A stretch of DNA of 43,313 nt, from NCBI GenBank assembly GCA_002320035.1, contig DCJL01000022.1, positions 24,108-67,420 of the forward strand. The letters are read 5' to 3'. Source of the DNA: Clostridiales bacterium UBA1701. Its GTDB lineage: Bacteria > Bacillota > Clostridia > Oscillospirales > Oscillospiraceae. Both the position numbers and the translations under genes were made by a program. The notes below the pieces were generated by a model. It did not search any database, was not told the DNA's origin, and worked only from the letters and a program-made list of their open reading frames with translations. Of this stretch, positions 31,355 to 39,935 are shown piece by piece (the first letter of the stretch is position 1; the number at the start of each line of letters is the position of its first letter).

Positions 31355-32314
31355 CTATATATGAAGAACTATTGATGTCAACAAATCATAAATTGCAGGA
31401 ACATTGTTTTCCCGGCGGAGTTTCTTAAACTCATAACGCGGCAAACTCTTTGCGATCTCCCACATTCCCAGCGTGCGGCGCACGGAAACCTTCGTCGCTT
31501 CAACACCATCCATGCGGGGCGGCCATATATCCAGAACATAGTTGCCTTCATAGCCGACATCCTGGAGTTGCATGAAGAACTCCAGCGTACGCCAGACAGT
31601 GATGCTGCCAATCAGGAAATCATCATCTGTTTTGCCGTAGCAGTCACTGAGGTGAATATGAAACAGTCTCTTGTAGCGATCAATTAAAGCAACACTTTCG
31701 GCCGGGTTCTCACCTGCAACCAAAGCATGTCCATAATCCAGAATAATTCCCATATTGGGCAGATTTACTTCATTGCATATTGTAAGCGCTTTGGGCGCAG
31801 TAGAGACATATTGATAAATATGGGGATCTGCAGGCTTATACTCAATAGTTACATTCACATCTCTGCGGTAAGACGCGATCTCGTACAGCCCATCTATCAG
31901 CCACCCATACCGTTGCGCATAATCGTCTTCGAAAGGATAATCGTAGCCATCGTGAGCCAGCCAAAGCATGATGTCCGCCCCGCCGATTTCCTTGCAGAAA
32001 TCCATTGCCTTTTTCGATTTCTCAACGAACTCCCTACGCAGCCCTGCATCCCTGCTGGTCAGGGTCCCTTTTGCAAAGCGGGGTTGAGAATAGGTATCAA
32101 CAACGACCGTTCCGGGTTCAATGCCGTACTGAGCCATAAAGCCGCGCCGCTCTAACGGATTTACGGCTGGATCATATGTCACCGGTATTGCGTCGACATA
32201 TTTAATCTCTTGCAAGATCTCCAGCTGTTTTTCAAAAGGAATATCCTCCTTATAGTTTTTCATGAAGCGATCATTGCAGGAGGAAAAAGCAGACCTTGAT
32301 GCCTCAATTTTCAT
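31355..32314 (-). CDS. Sugar phosphate isomerase/epimerase (xylose isomerase-like TIM barrel)
   Basis: A 319-residue TIM-barrel protein of the xylose isomerase-like group. Metal-binding acidic residues are seen in NVTIEYKPADPHIY, NMGIILDYGHALVAGE, FHIHLSDCYGKTDDD and YEGNYVLDIWPPRMDG. The ATG at 32314 follows AAGGAGACC; an upstream start within the preceding hairpin region is less likely. It sits between the TRAP binding protein and the mutarotase-like gene. An isomerase or epimerase acting on an imported sugar-like compound is the simplest role. Confidence 0.85.
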   Translation of the reverse strand: MKIEASRSAFSSCNDRFMKNYKEDIPFEKQLEILQEIKYVDAIPVTYDPAVNPLERRGFMAQYGIEPGTVVVDTYSQPRFAKGTLTSRDAGLRREFVEKSKKAMDFCKEIGGADIMLWLAHDGYDYPFEDDYAQRYGWLIDGLYEIASYRRDVNVTIEYKPADPHIYQYVSTAPKALTICNEVNLPNMGIILDYGHALVAGENPAESVALIDRYKRLFHIHLSDCYGKTDDDFLIGSITVWRTLEFFMQLQDVGYEGNYVLDIWPPRMDGVEATKVSVRRTLGMWEIAKSLPRYEFKKLRRENNVPAIYDLLTSIVLHI

Positions 32315-32342
32315 ACCGTACTGGTCTCCTTTCTTCGTTGGC

Positions 32343-32370
32343 AGAGCCTGCGTCATTTGGCGCAGGCTCT
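32343..32370 (-). other. Intercistronic hairpin after dctP
   Basis: AGAGCCTGCG pairs with CGCAGGCTCT around an 8-nt loop, 25 bp past the DctP stop, with no clear T run. Such hairpins often protect highly expressed binding-protein mRNA or attenuate the genes after it. Confidence 0.6.
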
Positions 32371-32394
32371 GTTAAATTTATTTGTCCCGACCTT

Positions 32395-33465
32395 TTAGCC
32401 CTTGTGCTCAATAATAATGTTGAGCATGGAGACAGCTTCCTCTCCCAGCGTGGCAACCTTATCGGTCCAGTAGGATGCAAACATTTCATTGATTGCAGTC
32501 TTGGAAGCGTCGTCAAACTCGTTGAAGGCAGTTCCCTTTTCGGCAAAGTCAGCCAGGAACTGGTCCTCACGAGCAGCACATTCTGTACGTTCTTCCTTGG
32601 TGATCTCGCTCAGCGCATTGGTCATGATCTCCTTATATTCCGGAGCAAGTCCAGCCCAGAATGTCTCATTGGCAACAATGCTGTTGGCACTAAACATATG
32701 GCGAGAACCGAGCAGATACGGGCAGAGCTGGTAATAACCGGTGGAATACAGGTTCTGCAGGGGGCACTCAACCGCGCTGATTACGCCGGTCTCCATTGCG
32801 GTGTACGCCTCGGAGAAAGCCATCGTCTCACACTTGAAGCCGAGCATCTGCAGCGTGTCAAGATAAGTCTGGATGTTGGGGGAGCGGATGATCACATTCT
32901 TTGCGGTGTCCAAAGAGGTGATCTCTTTCTCGGAGATAATGTAGCGGAAGCCGCAGTAGAAGTAATTCAGCACTTCAATACCGGCCGCACGGCATTTTTC
33001 ATTATACCACTGGCCAACCTCGCCATCCAGAATCCAGTCAACTTCTTCGTAGCTGCTGTACAGCATAGGAAGACTCAGCAGATTTGACTCGGGCACATAA
33101 GTTGCGATATAGGAGGGCTCCGTAATCGTCATATCGTAAACGCCGTTTACAGTTCCTTCAAGCAGCTCCTCATAGTTGCCCAGAGCACCAGAGTCAGTAT
33201 AGTCAAAGGTGATTTTTCCGCCTGACTTTTCCTCAACGGCAGCAATCCATTTCTGGGCGTACTCGCTTTCAATGTTTGCATTTGCATTCGGGGTTGCAAA
33301 AACAATGGTAATGGGCTTAAGCTCATCGCTGCTGTCACCCGCCGGTGCAGCTGCTCCAGCTGCCGGTTCCGACGTCGGTTCTTCCTTTGCGGGAGCATTA
33401 CCGCCGCAGGCGCACAATGCAAATACCATGCAAAGTGCAAGTACAAACGCTAGGGTTTTTTTCAT
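32395..33465 (-). CDS. dctP: TRAP transporter solute-binding lipoprotein (DctP family)
   Basis: A 356-residue extracytoplasmic binding protein of the TRAP type. The N-terminal signal peptide with lipobox (LALCMVFALCAC, modified Cys near residue 19) anchors it to the membrane. A low-complexity linker follows, then the DctP fold (KPITIVFATPNANANIESEY, GVYDMTITEPSYIATYVPES, with the later carboxylate-binding Arg region NVIIRSPNIQTY). It lies downstream of DctM. TRAP binding proteins usually carry carboxylate or sulfonate substrates. AAGGAGGAAACAGAA precedes the start. Confidence 0.94.
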   Translation of the reverse strand: MKKTLAFVLALCMVFALCACGGNAPAKEEPTSEPAAGAAAPAGDSSDELKPITIVFATPNANANIESEYAQKWIAAVEEKSGGKITFDYTDSGALGNYEELLEGTVNGVYDMTITEPSYIATYVPESNLLSLPMLYSSYEEVDWILDGEVGQWYNEKCRAAGIEVLNYFYCGFRYIISEKEITSLDTAKNVIIRSPNIQTYLDTLQMLGFKCETMAFSEAYTAMETGVISAVECPLQNLYSTGYYQLCPYLLGSRHMFSANSIVANETFWAGLAPEYKEIMTNALSEITKEERTECAAREDQFLADFAEKGTAFNEFDDASKTAINEMFASYWTDKVATLGEEAVSMLNIIIEHKG

Positions 33466-33558
33466 TTCTGTTTCCTCCTTGTGTTGGTTGTTTATTTTTT
33501 ACATCGCTTCTGTACGATGAAGTTACATTGATACTGGGGACTTCATCAAATCAGCCCA

Positions 33559-34836
33559 TTAGCCGTATATCAGGCTGGGAAGCCAGCTTGCAATTCCCGG
33601 AACGACCATAATGAGAACCATAACCGCGATAAGTGCAATCATAAACGGGATAACAGGTTTTACCATCTTGCTGATCGGCGTTCCATCAATGCCAGAAATG
33701 ACAAACAGCATAGAACCTACCGGAGGCGTCATGCCACCGGACATAATGGCAATCATGAATATGATGGAGAACTGGAGTATGTCAACTCCCATTGCGTTAA
33801 CTACCGGGACAAAAATCGGAGTAAGCAGAAGCATGGTTGCTGTGCCGTCGACAAAACAACCCGCGGCAACGCACACAAAGGCGCAGAAAGCCATGACGCC
33901 AAATTGACTGCTGATATTATTTTCCAAAAAAGCTGCAATGCTGGCAGTAACACCCTCACGGGCTAACATATAGCTAAAAATCGAAGATATCGCGATGAGT
34001 GATATCGGACCGGTAGCCGCCAGAATTCCTTCACGCAAGGAATCCCACAAATCACGGACATTCAATTTTTTTACGGCGAAACCATAAATAACACCATAAA
34101 GCGTCGCAATAACGCCGCACTCCGTTGCAGTAAACAGTCCTCCCAGAATACCGCCTACAATAATGATTGGCATAAAGAGTGCCCAGATTGCCTTTTTGAA
34201 AGTATTCCAAATATGTCCAAATCCCTGAAATGGTATCTTGGGGATATTATGTTTCTTTGCATATCGAACGGACACAAACATGTACGCAAGTCCAAGGCAA
34301 ATGCCAGGGATGATACCGGCAGTAAACAGCTGTCCGATATCTAGCCCTGCCGCTGTTGCATAGACGATCATAATAATGCTGGGCGGAATAATCGGACCCA
34401 AACCGGAAGCCGAAACAACTATTGCCGATGCCATGCCTTCATCGTAGCCGCCCTTTTTCAGGGCTCTTAAGCAAATTGCACCAAGCGCAGACGCATCAGC
34501 GTTGGAGGAGCCGGAAATGCCAGCCATAAGGATACCGGCTAACTCTACCGTGCAGGCCAAACCGCCTCTGACCCAACCGATAACTGCATTTGCAAAATCC
34601 ACAATGGCTTCTGTTATTCCCGTTCGTTCCATAATTTGGCCTGCCAGCATAAAAAACGGAATTGCCATGAGGGAGAAGCTGTCGACTGCACCGAACATTT
34701 TCTGCCCCATAACCATGTTGGGAACAGCGCCATTCTGGAGCAGCCAGACTACGGGAGGAATTCCGAGGCAAAGAATTATCGGGGTGCCAATCAGGAGCAG
34801 CACAACGAATATTGCTATACAAACCCAAAGAATCAT
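33559..34836 (-). CDS. dctM: TRAP transporter large permease (DctM family)
   Basis: A 425-residue membrane protein with about 12 hydrophobic segments, of the DctM family. Family-type stretches: PFFMLAGQIMERTGITEAIV, MAGISGSSNADASALGAI, GPIIPPSIIMIVYA and GGMTPPVGSMLFVISGIDG. It is the ion-coupled transport subunit. It overlaps dctQ by 4 bp and is followed by dctP after about 90 bp, which contains a small GATGAAGT / ACTTCATC inverted repeat. Intact. Confidence 0.95.
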   Translation of the reverse strand: MILWVCIAIFVVLLLIGTPIILCLGIPPVVWLLQNGAVPNMVMGQKMFGAVDSFSLMAIPFFMLAGQIMERTGITEAIVDFANAVIGWVRGGLACTVELAGILMAGISGSSNADASALGAICLRALKKGGYDEGMASAIVVSASGLGPIIPPSIIMIVYATAAGLDIGQLFTAGIIPGICLGLAYMFVSVRYAKKHNIPKIPFQGFGHIWNTFKKAIWALFMPIIIVGGILGGLFTATECGVIATLYGVIYGFAVKKLNVRDLWDSLREGILAATGPISLIAISSIFSYMLAREGVTASIAAFLENNISSQFGVMAFCAFVCVAAGCFVDGTATMLLLTPIFVPVVNAMGVDILQFSIIFMIAIMSGGMTPPVGSMLFVISGIDGTPISKMVKPVIPFMIALIAVMVLIMVVPGIASWLPSLIYG

Positions 34837-35327
34837 TTCTCTATCTCCCTCCCATCTTTACGGCTCCTTATTTCTCCAAGCAAATCGGTGATCTGACCAA
34901 GCTGCACGATAAACAGCAAGGCGCAGCATACATTTTGCGCTCCGTACAGAGCATTCTTGGGAATTGCTATTCCAGGGAACACAAGTCCAACGGATTTCAT
35001 GCATAACTGCCAGCTGAATATAAACCAGCAAATGCAGAAGAACAGACCTAACACTCTAAATCCAATCTTCAACCATATGTTCGCAGCACCCTTGACTTTT
35101 TCCTGCAGCAGGTCAAAAGACATCAAAATATTTCTGTTAAAAAGCACTGGGATGCCAAGATAGGTCATCCAGATAAACAGCGCTCTGGATATCTGGTTTG
35201 TCCAGGTTATCGGGTCTCCGAGTACATACCGCCAAAAGACCTGCGCCATAACCAGAAGAACAGATAAGGCAAACATCAATGTAACAACGAACTCAACAAC
35301 CCGCATGATTTTATCGACAATTTTCAT
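34833..35327 (-). CDS. dctQ: TRAP transporter small permease (DctQ family)
   Basis: A 164-residue DctQ subunit with four membrane helices (about residues 10-35, 45-65, 85-110 and 125-150). Signature: VFWRYVLGDPITWTNQISRA, then LFIWMTYLGIPVLFNRN. The ATG at 35327 is preceded by GGAGAG; a start 13 codons upstream has no site. It is coupled to dctM by an ATGA overlap and lies 67 bp after the aldehyde dehydrogenase gene. Confidence 0.92.
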   Translation of the reverse strand: MKIVDKIMRVVEFVVTLMFALSVLLVMAQVFWRYVLGDPITWTNQISRALFIWMTYLGIPVLFNRNILMSFDLLQEKVKGAANIWLKIGFRVLGLFFCICWFIFSWQLCMKSVGLVFPGIAIPKNALYGAQNVCCALLFIVQLGQITDLLGEIRSRKDGREIEK

Positions 35328-35394
35328 CAAATGCCATCTCTCCGATCTCAATAGATTTTCATTCAAATAGGATACAGGTTCTGCGGGATCTCAC

Positions 35395-36843
35395 TCACTT
35401 CAGGATACCCTTGAAAACGATGTTCTTTGTCTGAGTCATCGCCAGCAGCGTCTGCGTCTGTCCCTCCCGGCCCAAGCCGCTGTCTTTGTTGGCGCCATAG
35501 GGGGTAAGCAGGTTTCGGTACAAGCTTTGTCCATTAATCACAACGGAACCAGCCTCAAGTTCAAGCGCTGCCTTGAAAGCAACGCCGAGATCCTTGGTCA
35601 AGATACAGGATCCGAGTCCATACTTGGTGTCGTTTGCAATTTCAATTGCTTCTTCCAGCGTGTCAAAGGTCATAACCGGGAATACCGGACCGAACACTTC
35701 CATGTCGTGGGCAATATCCATGCTTCTGTCCACGCCGTCCAGAACAGTGGGTCCGTAAAATGCGCCTTTGCGTTCGTTGCCTAACAACAGTTTTGCGCCC
35801 TGCTCAATCGCCTTGTTGACTTGAGCCTCGACGCGAATGGCAGCTTTTTCGCTGATCAGCGTTCCCATTGTTGTCTCCGGATCCATCGGGTCTCCAAGTT
35901 TAACTGTCTTGACTTTCGCAAGCAGTTTTTCAACGAATTCATCGTGAACACTGCGGTGCACAATAAAGCGCTTTGGAACCGAGCAGATCTGCCCGGCCAT
36001 GTAAAAGGCTCTGCACGCCGTGGCCTCATTAACAGCATTGTCAATATCTGCATCCGCGCAGATGATCATGGGAGCGTTTCCTCCCAATTCGAGGCTCTGA
36101 TACTTCAGGTTCCTGCCGCAATTTTCCGCAACTTTTTTTCCTGCCGTCGTGCTCCCGGTGAAGTTAACACCTGCAATTCTGTTATCCGCTGTAAGCCACT
36201 CGCCTACAGTTTCGCCCCGGCCTGTAATGCATTGATATGCATATCCCGGGAATCCCGCTTCGTACATCAGTTCAGAGAGTTCCAAGACGGTAAGCGGATC
36301 ATCACTGGCCGGTTTTACAATGCAGCAGTTTCCGCTCAGCAGTGCGGGCGCAACCTTCTTCGCAAAAAGTGTCAGCGGCGCATTGAAGGGAATGATTCCA
36401 ACAATCGTTCCAATTGGTTCCCGTATAGAAACATCAAAATCATTTTCCATACCTGCCTGAACGCCGAACGGAATTGTTGTGCCGCCCAGATTATTGCGTG
36501 CAGCCGAGATGAAGCCTTCAATGTGAGCTTTAAAACCTCCGAAATCATTGTATGACTCTTTGTAAGGCTTACCAATCTCCTTGCACTGGATCAGAGCAAG
36601 ACGTTTGTGGTTCTCCTCTTCCATAACTAGATCAATGAATTTCTGCATCATGGCCATTCGTCTATGGAGAGGAAGCCTTTTCCATTCCTTTTCGCCCTCA
36701 ACCGCCACAGTAATCGCATCATGAACATCCGATTCCGTTGCCGCCGGGACCGTATCGATAATCTCGTTTGTAGCAGGGTTGAAGACTGCAATTACTTCGC
36801 CGTCCGATGCCCCTGTAGCCTTACCATTAATAAACATCTTCAT
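35395..36843 (-). CDS. Aldehyde dehydrogenase family protein
   Basis: A 482-residue NAD(P)-dependent aldehyde dehydrogenase, soluble. Visible: the fold's GIIPFNAPLTLFAKKVAPAL, the nucleotide motif FTGSTTAGKKVAE, the catalytic-Glu region LELGGNAPMI and the catalytic Cys in AGQICSVPKR. The order and spacing are normal. The start at 36843 has AAGGAGATTTGCAAA. First gene of the operon behind the sigma-54 promoter at 36987. It most resembles lactaldehyde/glyceraldehyde/succinic-semialdehyde types. It probably oxidises the aldehyde product of the pathway; the substrate is unknown. Confidence 0.93.
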   Translation of the reverse strand: MKMFINGKATGASDGEVIAVFNPATNEIIDTVPAATESDVHDAITVAVEGEKEWKRLPLHRRMAMMQKFIDLVMEEENHKRLALIQCKEIGKPYKESYNDFGGFKAHIEGFISAARNNLGGTTIPFGVQAGMENDFDVSIREPIGTIVGIIPFNAPLTLFAKKVAPALLSGNCCIVKPASDDPLTVLELSELMYEAGFPGYAYQCITGRGETVGEWLTADNRIAGVNFTGSTTAGKKVAENCGRNLKYQSLELGGNAPMIICADADIDNAVNEATACRAFYMAGQICSVPKRFIVHRSVHDEFVEKLLAKVKTVKLGDPMDPETTMGTLISEKAAIRVEAQVNKAIEQGAKLLLGNERKGAFYGPTVLDGVDRSMDIAHDMEVFGPVFPVMTFDTLEEAIEIANDTKYGLGSCILTKDLGVAFKAALELEAGSVVINGQSLYRNLLTPYGANKDSGLGREGQTQTLLAMTQTKNIVFKGILK

Positions 36844-36986
36844 TTTGCAAATCTCCTTTTGTTTTATATTCAAGTTCGATCTTTTCTCTCATTCATTGCA
36901 CGCAGAACGCTTCCCGGAATTGACGAAATGAAATCCATTTTCGGCCTGTTTAAACAGACCTGCCAGCAACTTTCGCTGACATACTT

Positions 36987-37005
36987 ATTGCATAATTTGT
37001 GCCAA
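36987..37005 (-). promoter_or_regulatory. Sigma-54 promoter of the aldehyde dehydrogenase-TRAP operon
   Basis: On the minus strand TTGGCACAAATTATGCAAT: GG and GC are exactly 10 bp apart. It lies about 145 bp upstream of the aldehyde dehydrogenase start. The flank AAAGTTGGCACAAA repeats that of the allF promoter. Confidence 0.88.
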
Positions 37006-37051
37006 CTTTGCTCAGCTTCCTTTTTCTCAACATTTTTTCACCATAAAAATA

Positions 37052-37097
37052 AAAGGCAAGATCTTATTGGCGCTTTGTTTAATAAGCTCTTGCCTTT
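37052..37097 (-). terminator. Terminator of rpoN
   Basis: AAAGGCAAGA pairs with TCTTGCCTTT, with an inner CTTATT / AATAAG pair around a 12-nt loop. The minus strand continues with TTTATTTTTA. It separates rpoN from the downstream sigma-54 promoter. Confidence 0.8.
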
Positions 37098-37123
37098 CAT
37101 TTCCTGTATATCCGTGTTTTTCA

Positions 37124-38413
37124 CTATCTGCTCTTTCTTCCTGTTGCTGAAGGAATTCCCGCCTCATCTCTGTATTTTGCCACTGTTCTGCGGGCAATTT
37201 CAATTCCTCTTTCCGCCAGAGCCTTGCAAAGCGCATTATCACTCAGGGGATGCTTTGGATCCTCTTCCTGCACAATTTGCTTGATGACTTCCACGATTGT
37301 ATTAACCGTACTGCCTCCTATCTCGTGTGTAAAAAAATATGACATTGGGAACACGCCCCATTGGCATGCTACAAACTTGTCTTTCACGGTACGTGACACT
37401 GTTGAAGGATGAACTCCAAGTTCATCCGCAACAGCGTTCATTGAACATGGCTGAATATTATGTCCTGTTTCAAAGAACTCCTGCTGCTCCCTCGCCATAA
37501 CCTCTGCACATGCCACTATAGTTTCCTTGCGCCATTCCAAACAATTCAGCACCCATTTCGCCTGGCTGATTTTTTCTCGGAAATAGGTTTTATCCTCTTC
37601 GCTCAAATCGTTGCTTTTTCCAAGTTCCTCGTAGTACTTGTTTATTGAGTATTCTGGAACATAGCTGTCCAGCTTTACGACCATGGGTATTCCATTTTCA
37701 AAAGAAATTTCGATGTCAGGTGTTGCCCATATTGTGTATTTACCGTCATCATATCCATTGGCCGGAACCGGATTCAGTGAAGCTATGACAGTCTTCGCCT
37801 TGACGATTTCGCTTTCCTCGACTCCAAGGGCTTTTGCTATATGGTTAATATGATTTCTGAGCAAATGCTGGAAATACCGTTCACAAATTGCATATGCTAT
37901 GGTATCTCGAAGACCCATGCGGTTCAGTTGTATACATAGGCATTCCGATACATTTCTTGCGCCAACACCGGCCGGATCCAGTCCTTGGAGAATTGACAAT
38001 GCGTCAGAAAAAACTTTTGGTCTTTGCTTCCATTCGCGGGTTTCTTCTATCCTTTCCGGCAAGAAACCTTTATCATCCAGGTTCACTAACAGCAAATTCA
38101 ATGCGAAATCCATTTCCGGAGAACGGGGCAACAATTGAAGTTGTTCGGAGAGTGACATTTTTAATGTGTAATATACTTTTTCCGGTATAGGAAGGTCCTT
38201 ATCTTGACCGCTTTGCGTCCTTATCCGTCCATAATTGTTTCGATTTATGCTTTTATCTTTGCTGACAGGTGATTCTTCGAGAATCGGATTCTCCATACAC
38301 AACTCATGCATAGTCTGTTCCAGCTCTTCAATTCCCATCTGGAGGAAACCCATAGACTGATACATACGTTGTCCAAGAATTTGTCTTGTCTCTTTTGTCA
38401 GTAATAACTCCAA
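37124..38413 (-). CDS. rpoN: RNA polymerase sigma-54 factor
   Basis: A 429-residue RpoN. Region I with Gln/Leu pattern (LTKETRQILGQRMYQSMGFL, LEQTMHELCMENPILEE), the core-binding domain (about 75-270), the HTH (NAVADELGVHPSTVSRTVKD) and the RpoN box ARRTVAKYR (near 410) are all present. It recognises -24/-12 promoters and needs an ATP-driven activator. Start TTG at 38413 with a weak site. It is the gene next to the aldehyde dehydrogenase operon, on the same strand but behind its own terminator. It may be the genome's only sigma-54 or an island-specific copy. Confidence 0.96.
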   Translation of the reverse strand: MELLLTKETRQILGQRMYQSMGFLQMGIEELEQTMHELCMENPILEESPVSKDKSINRNNYGRIRTQSGQDKDLPIPEKVYYTLKMSLSEQLQLLPRSPEMDFALNLLLVNLDDKGFLPERIEETREWKQRPKVFSDALSILQGLDPAGVGARNVSECLCIQLNRMGLRDTIAYAICERYFQHLLRNHINHIAKALGVEESEIVKAKTVIASLNPVPANGYDDGKYTIWATPDIEISFENGIPMVVKLDSYVPEYSINKYYEELGKSNDLSEEDKTYFREKISQAKWVLNCLEWRKETIVACAEVMAREQQEFFETGHNIQPCSMNAVADELGVHPSTVSRTVKDKFVACQWGVFPMSYFFTHEIGGSTVNTIVEVIKQIVQEEDPKHPLSDNALCKALAERGIEIARRTVAKYRDEAGIPSATGRKSR

Positions 38414-38592
38414 CTCGCTCGCCTACCTATCTGTCGTTCCTTTGCTTGTCTCTCCGTCCTGTACATCTTAAGCAAATTATAGCATAAAATATTTAAAGTT
38501 TTTATTTTTGTTCTCCAAAAATCTTTTTTCTCCCATTTTTATAATTTTCTGTTTACTGATTTGTGGGAAGTTACAAGTACACATAAATCGGC

Positions 38593-38638
38593 AAAAAAAG
38601 ACTGTATGCAGTACTCTTTCAGAGTTGTGCATACAGTC
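38593..38638 (-). terminator. Terminator after the zinc-ribbon membrane protein gene
   Basis: GACTGTATGCA pairs with TGCATACAGTC (11 bp) around a partly paired loop and is followed on the minus strand by seven T residues. It is 18 bp past the stop at 38656. Bases 38414-38592 hold no gene; a TATAAT on the minus strand near 38477 may be the rpoN -10. Confidence 0.85.
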
Positions 38639-38655
38639 CTCCTGTAACTTGTGTA

Positions 38656-38940
38656 TTATTTTTTTACGCTTGGATCAAATTTTAACTTCTGTTGAAGCGG
38701 TCTTCCGCATTTGGGGCAAGACTTCCATCTGAGCATATTTACAAAAAGGCGGCGTCCACAGCACGGACAGCGAGCCCAAATAACGCCAATTACCACACCA
38801 CCAGCCAGGAAAAGTAGTGTTAGCAACAGCAGAATATTGTAAAGAACCGTACCTTCCTGCAAAAAAGCACCAGTTACGCCAACAACAAGTCCCACGACCA
38901 AGAGTCCGAGGGAAAGCCATTTTGCTTTCTCATATCTCAC
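38656..38940 (-). CDS. Two-helix membrane protein with C-terminal zinc ribbon
   Basis: A protein of about 94 residues if started at the GTG at 38940. It has two membrane helices (LSLGLLVVGLVVGVTGAFL and ILLLLTLLFLAGGVVIGVIW) and a C-terminal zinc ribbon CPCCGRR…CPKCGRP. A longer frame runs back to 39039 and also contains Cys residues (KCGC), but neither start has a strong ribosome site. I do not recognise a named family. A strong terminator follows. Real coding is supported by the ordered domains and Cys spacing. The function is unknown. Confidence 0.65.
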   Translation of the reverse strand: MRYEKAKWLSLGLLVVGLVVGVTGAFLQEGTVLYNILLLLTLLFLAGGVVIGVIWARCPCCGRRLFVNMLRWKSCPKCGRPLQQKLKFDPSVKK

Positions 38941-39195
38941 ATATATACACCCACATTTCAAATATTTTTTCTTTAATTTCTTTTCGTAAAACACTCCTGC
39001 ACGCCGCCTAGTAAGGTCTGTAAATAAACTTGGAATCACAAAATAAACAGACGCTTCCCAGCAAAACTAAGTTTACATCCTGGTATGTCGTGAATGAGCA
39101 TTCCTAAGCGATTGATGCAATTGTACTGTTTCCACACCATTCCGTCAATCCCCAACGAACCGTTTTTAAAGGAATTGGACTGTTCAGGATAGATA

Positions 39196-39268
39196 AACTG
39201 TGCTGAAGTGCCGTTACGGAGTCCTTCACCCGGCGCACGGAAACGCCGGCCAGGTACATCGCTATGAA
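39196..39268 (-). mobile_element. Fragment of an IS256-type transposase
   Basis: The minus strand encodes FIAMYLAGVSVRRVKDSVTA, which matches the conserved 'EMYLAGVSVRRVEDITEAL' segment of IS256-family (mutator type) transposases. The frame is open for only about 25 recognisable residues and there is no DDE context, so it is a scrap. The surrounding bases 39040-39448 otherwise show no gene, apart from an ACCATATGGT palindrome near 39430. Confidence 0.6.
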
Positions 39269-39448
39269 TTTTTAATCATACGCAGCTGTACTAAAAGGCG
39301 ATAAAAAAGTGCCAACAGATCACATTTCAGCCTCGGAATATTCCAAGAGAAGAAAGTGTTTCTATTGGCATGTTTCACTTTTCAGTAAAAATACTATTTT
39401 CCCGGTATTGGACCTAGCTGCCAAATACCATATGGTAGTATATTTTAT

Positions 39449-39871
39449 TTAAGAAGAAAATGCTTCAGCGTAGTTGACATAGCGCCATTCTACTTTATCT
39501 CCGCTGGCAGGAAAACAGTCGACCGCTCCCACTTCGGCCATGGCGTCGTTGATATACAACAACCAGCCGTTTTCTGCATCGGAAGCAAGATCTGCAATTG
39601 TAGATACGAGGCCGTTGTCGTGAACAAAATTGATGGAATTCTCTGCAAAATACCAATCCATCACTTCCATCAGGCTGGCTCCTTCACCTACGATCTCAAT
39701 AGGACAGTCTACAATTTTTTCCCCATTAGGGTCAACAACCAAAAATGTAAATGTGAGCTTTGCAGAAGATCCTTCCTCTTTTGTGAATACAGCCGGTTGA
39801 GCATTTGAACAAGCCGCGAACATCAATGCCGCAAAAAGAATACTCAAAAAAATAGAAAATGTTTTTTTCAC
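39449..39871 (-). CDS. DUF4430 domain lipoprotein
   Basis: A 140-residue secreted lipoprotein. The signal peptide (TFSIFLSILFAALMFAAC) ends in a lipobox with Cys at about residue 20. The rest is a DUF4430-type domain, as in cobalamin-binding-like C-terminal modules: IVGEGASLMEVMDWYFAE, ADLASDAENGWLLYIND and SGDKVEWRYVNYAE. GTG start with AAGGAGTGTCTAAG. It is 64 bp after the CehA-type gene and probably in its operon. Ligand unknown; DUF4430 domains are often found on the surface of Firmicutes. Confidence 0.8.
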   Translation of the reverse strand: MKKTFSIFLSILFAALMFAACSNAQPAVFTKEEGSSAKLTFTFLVVDPNGEKIVDCPIEIVGEGASLMEVMDWYFAENSINFVHDNGLVSTIADLASDAENGWLLYINDAMAEVGAVDCFPASGDKVEWRYVNYAEAFSS

Positions 39872-39935
39872 CTTAGACACTCCTTTGTAATTGAAACAAA
39901 AACCATTTATAATGGATTTTTCCGTCGTTCTAATC

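Noticed and set aside
39301..39320. A fourth sigma-54 promoter (TTGGCAC on the minus strand near 39310)
   Set aside because: The -24 part matches, but 10 bp on there is TC rather than GC and no gene start follows at a sensible distance.
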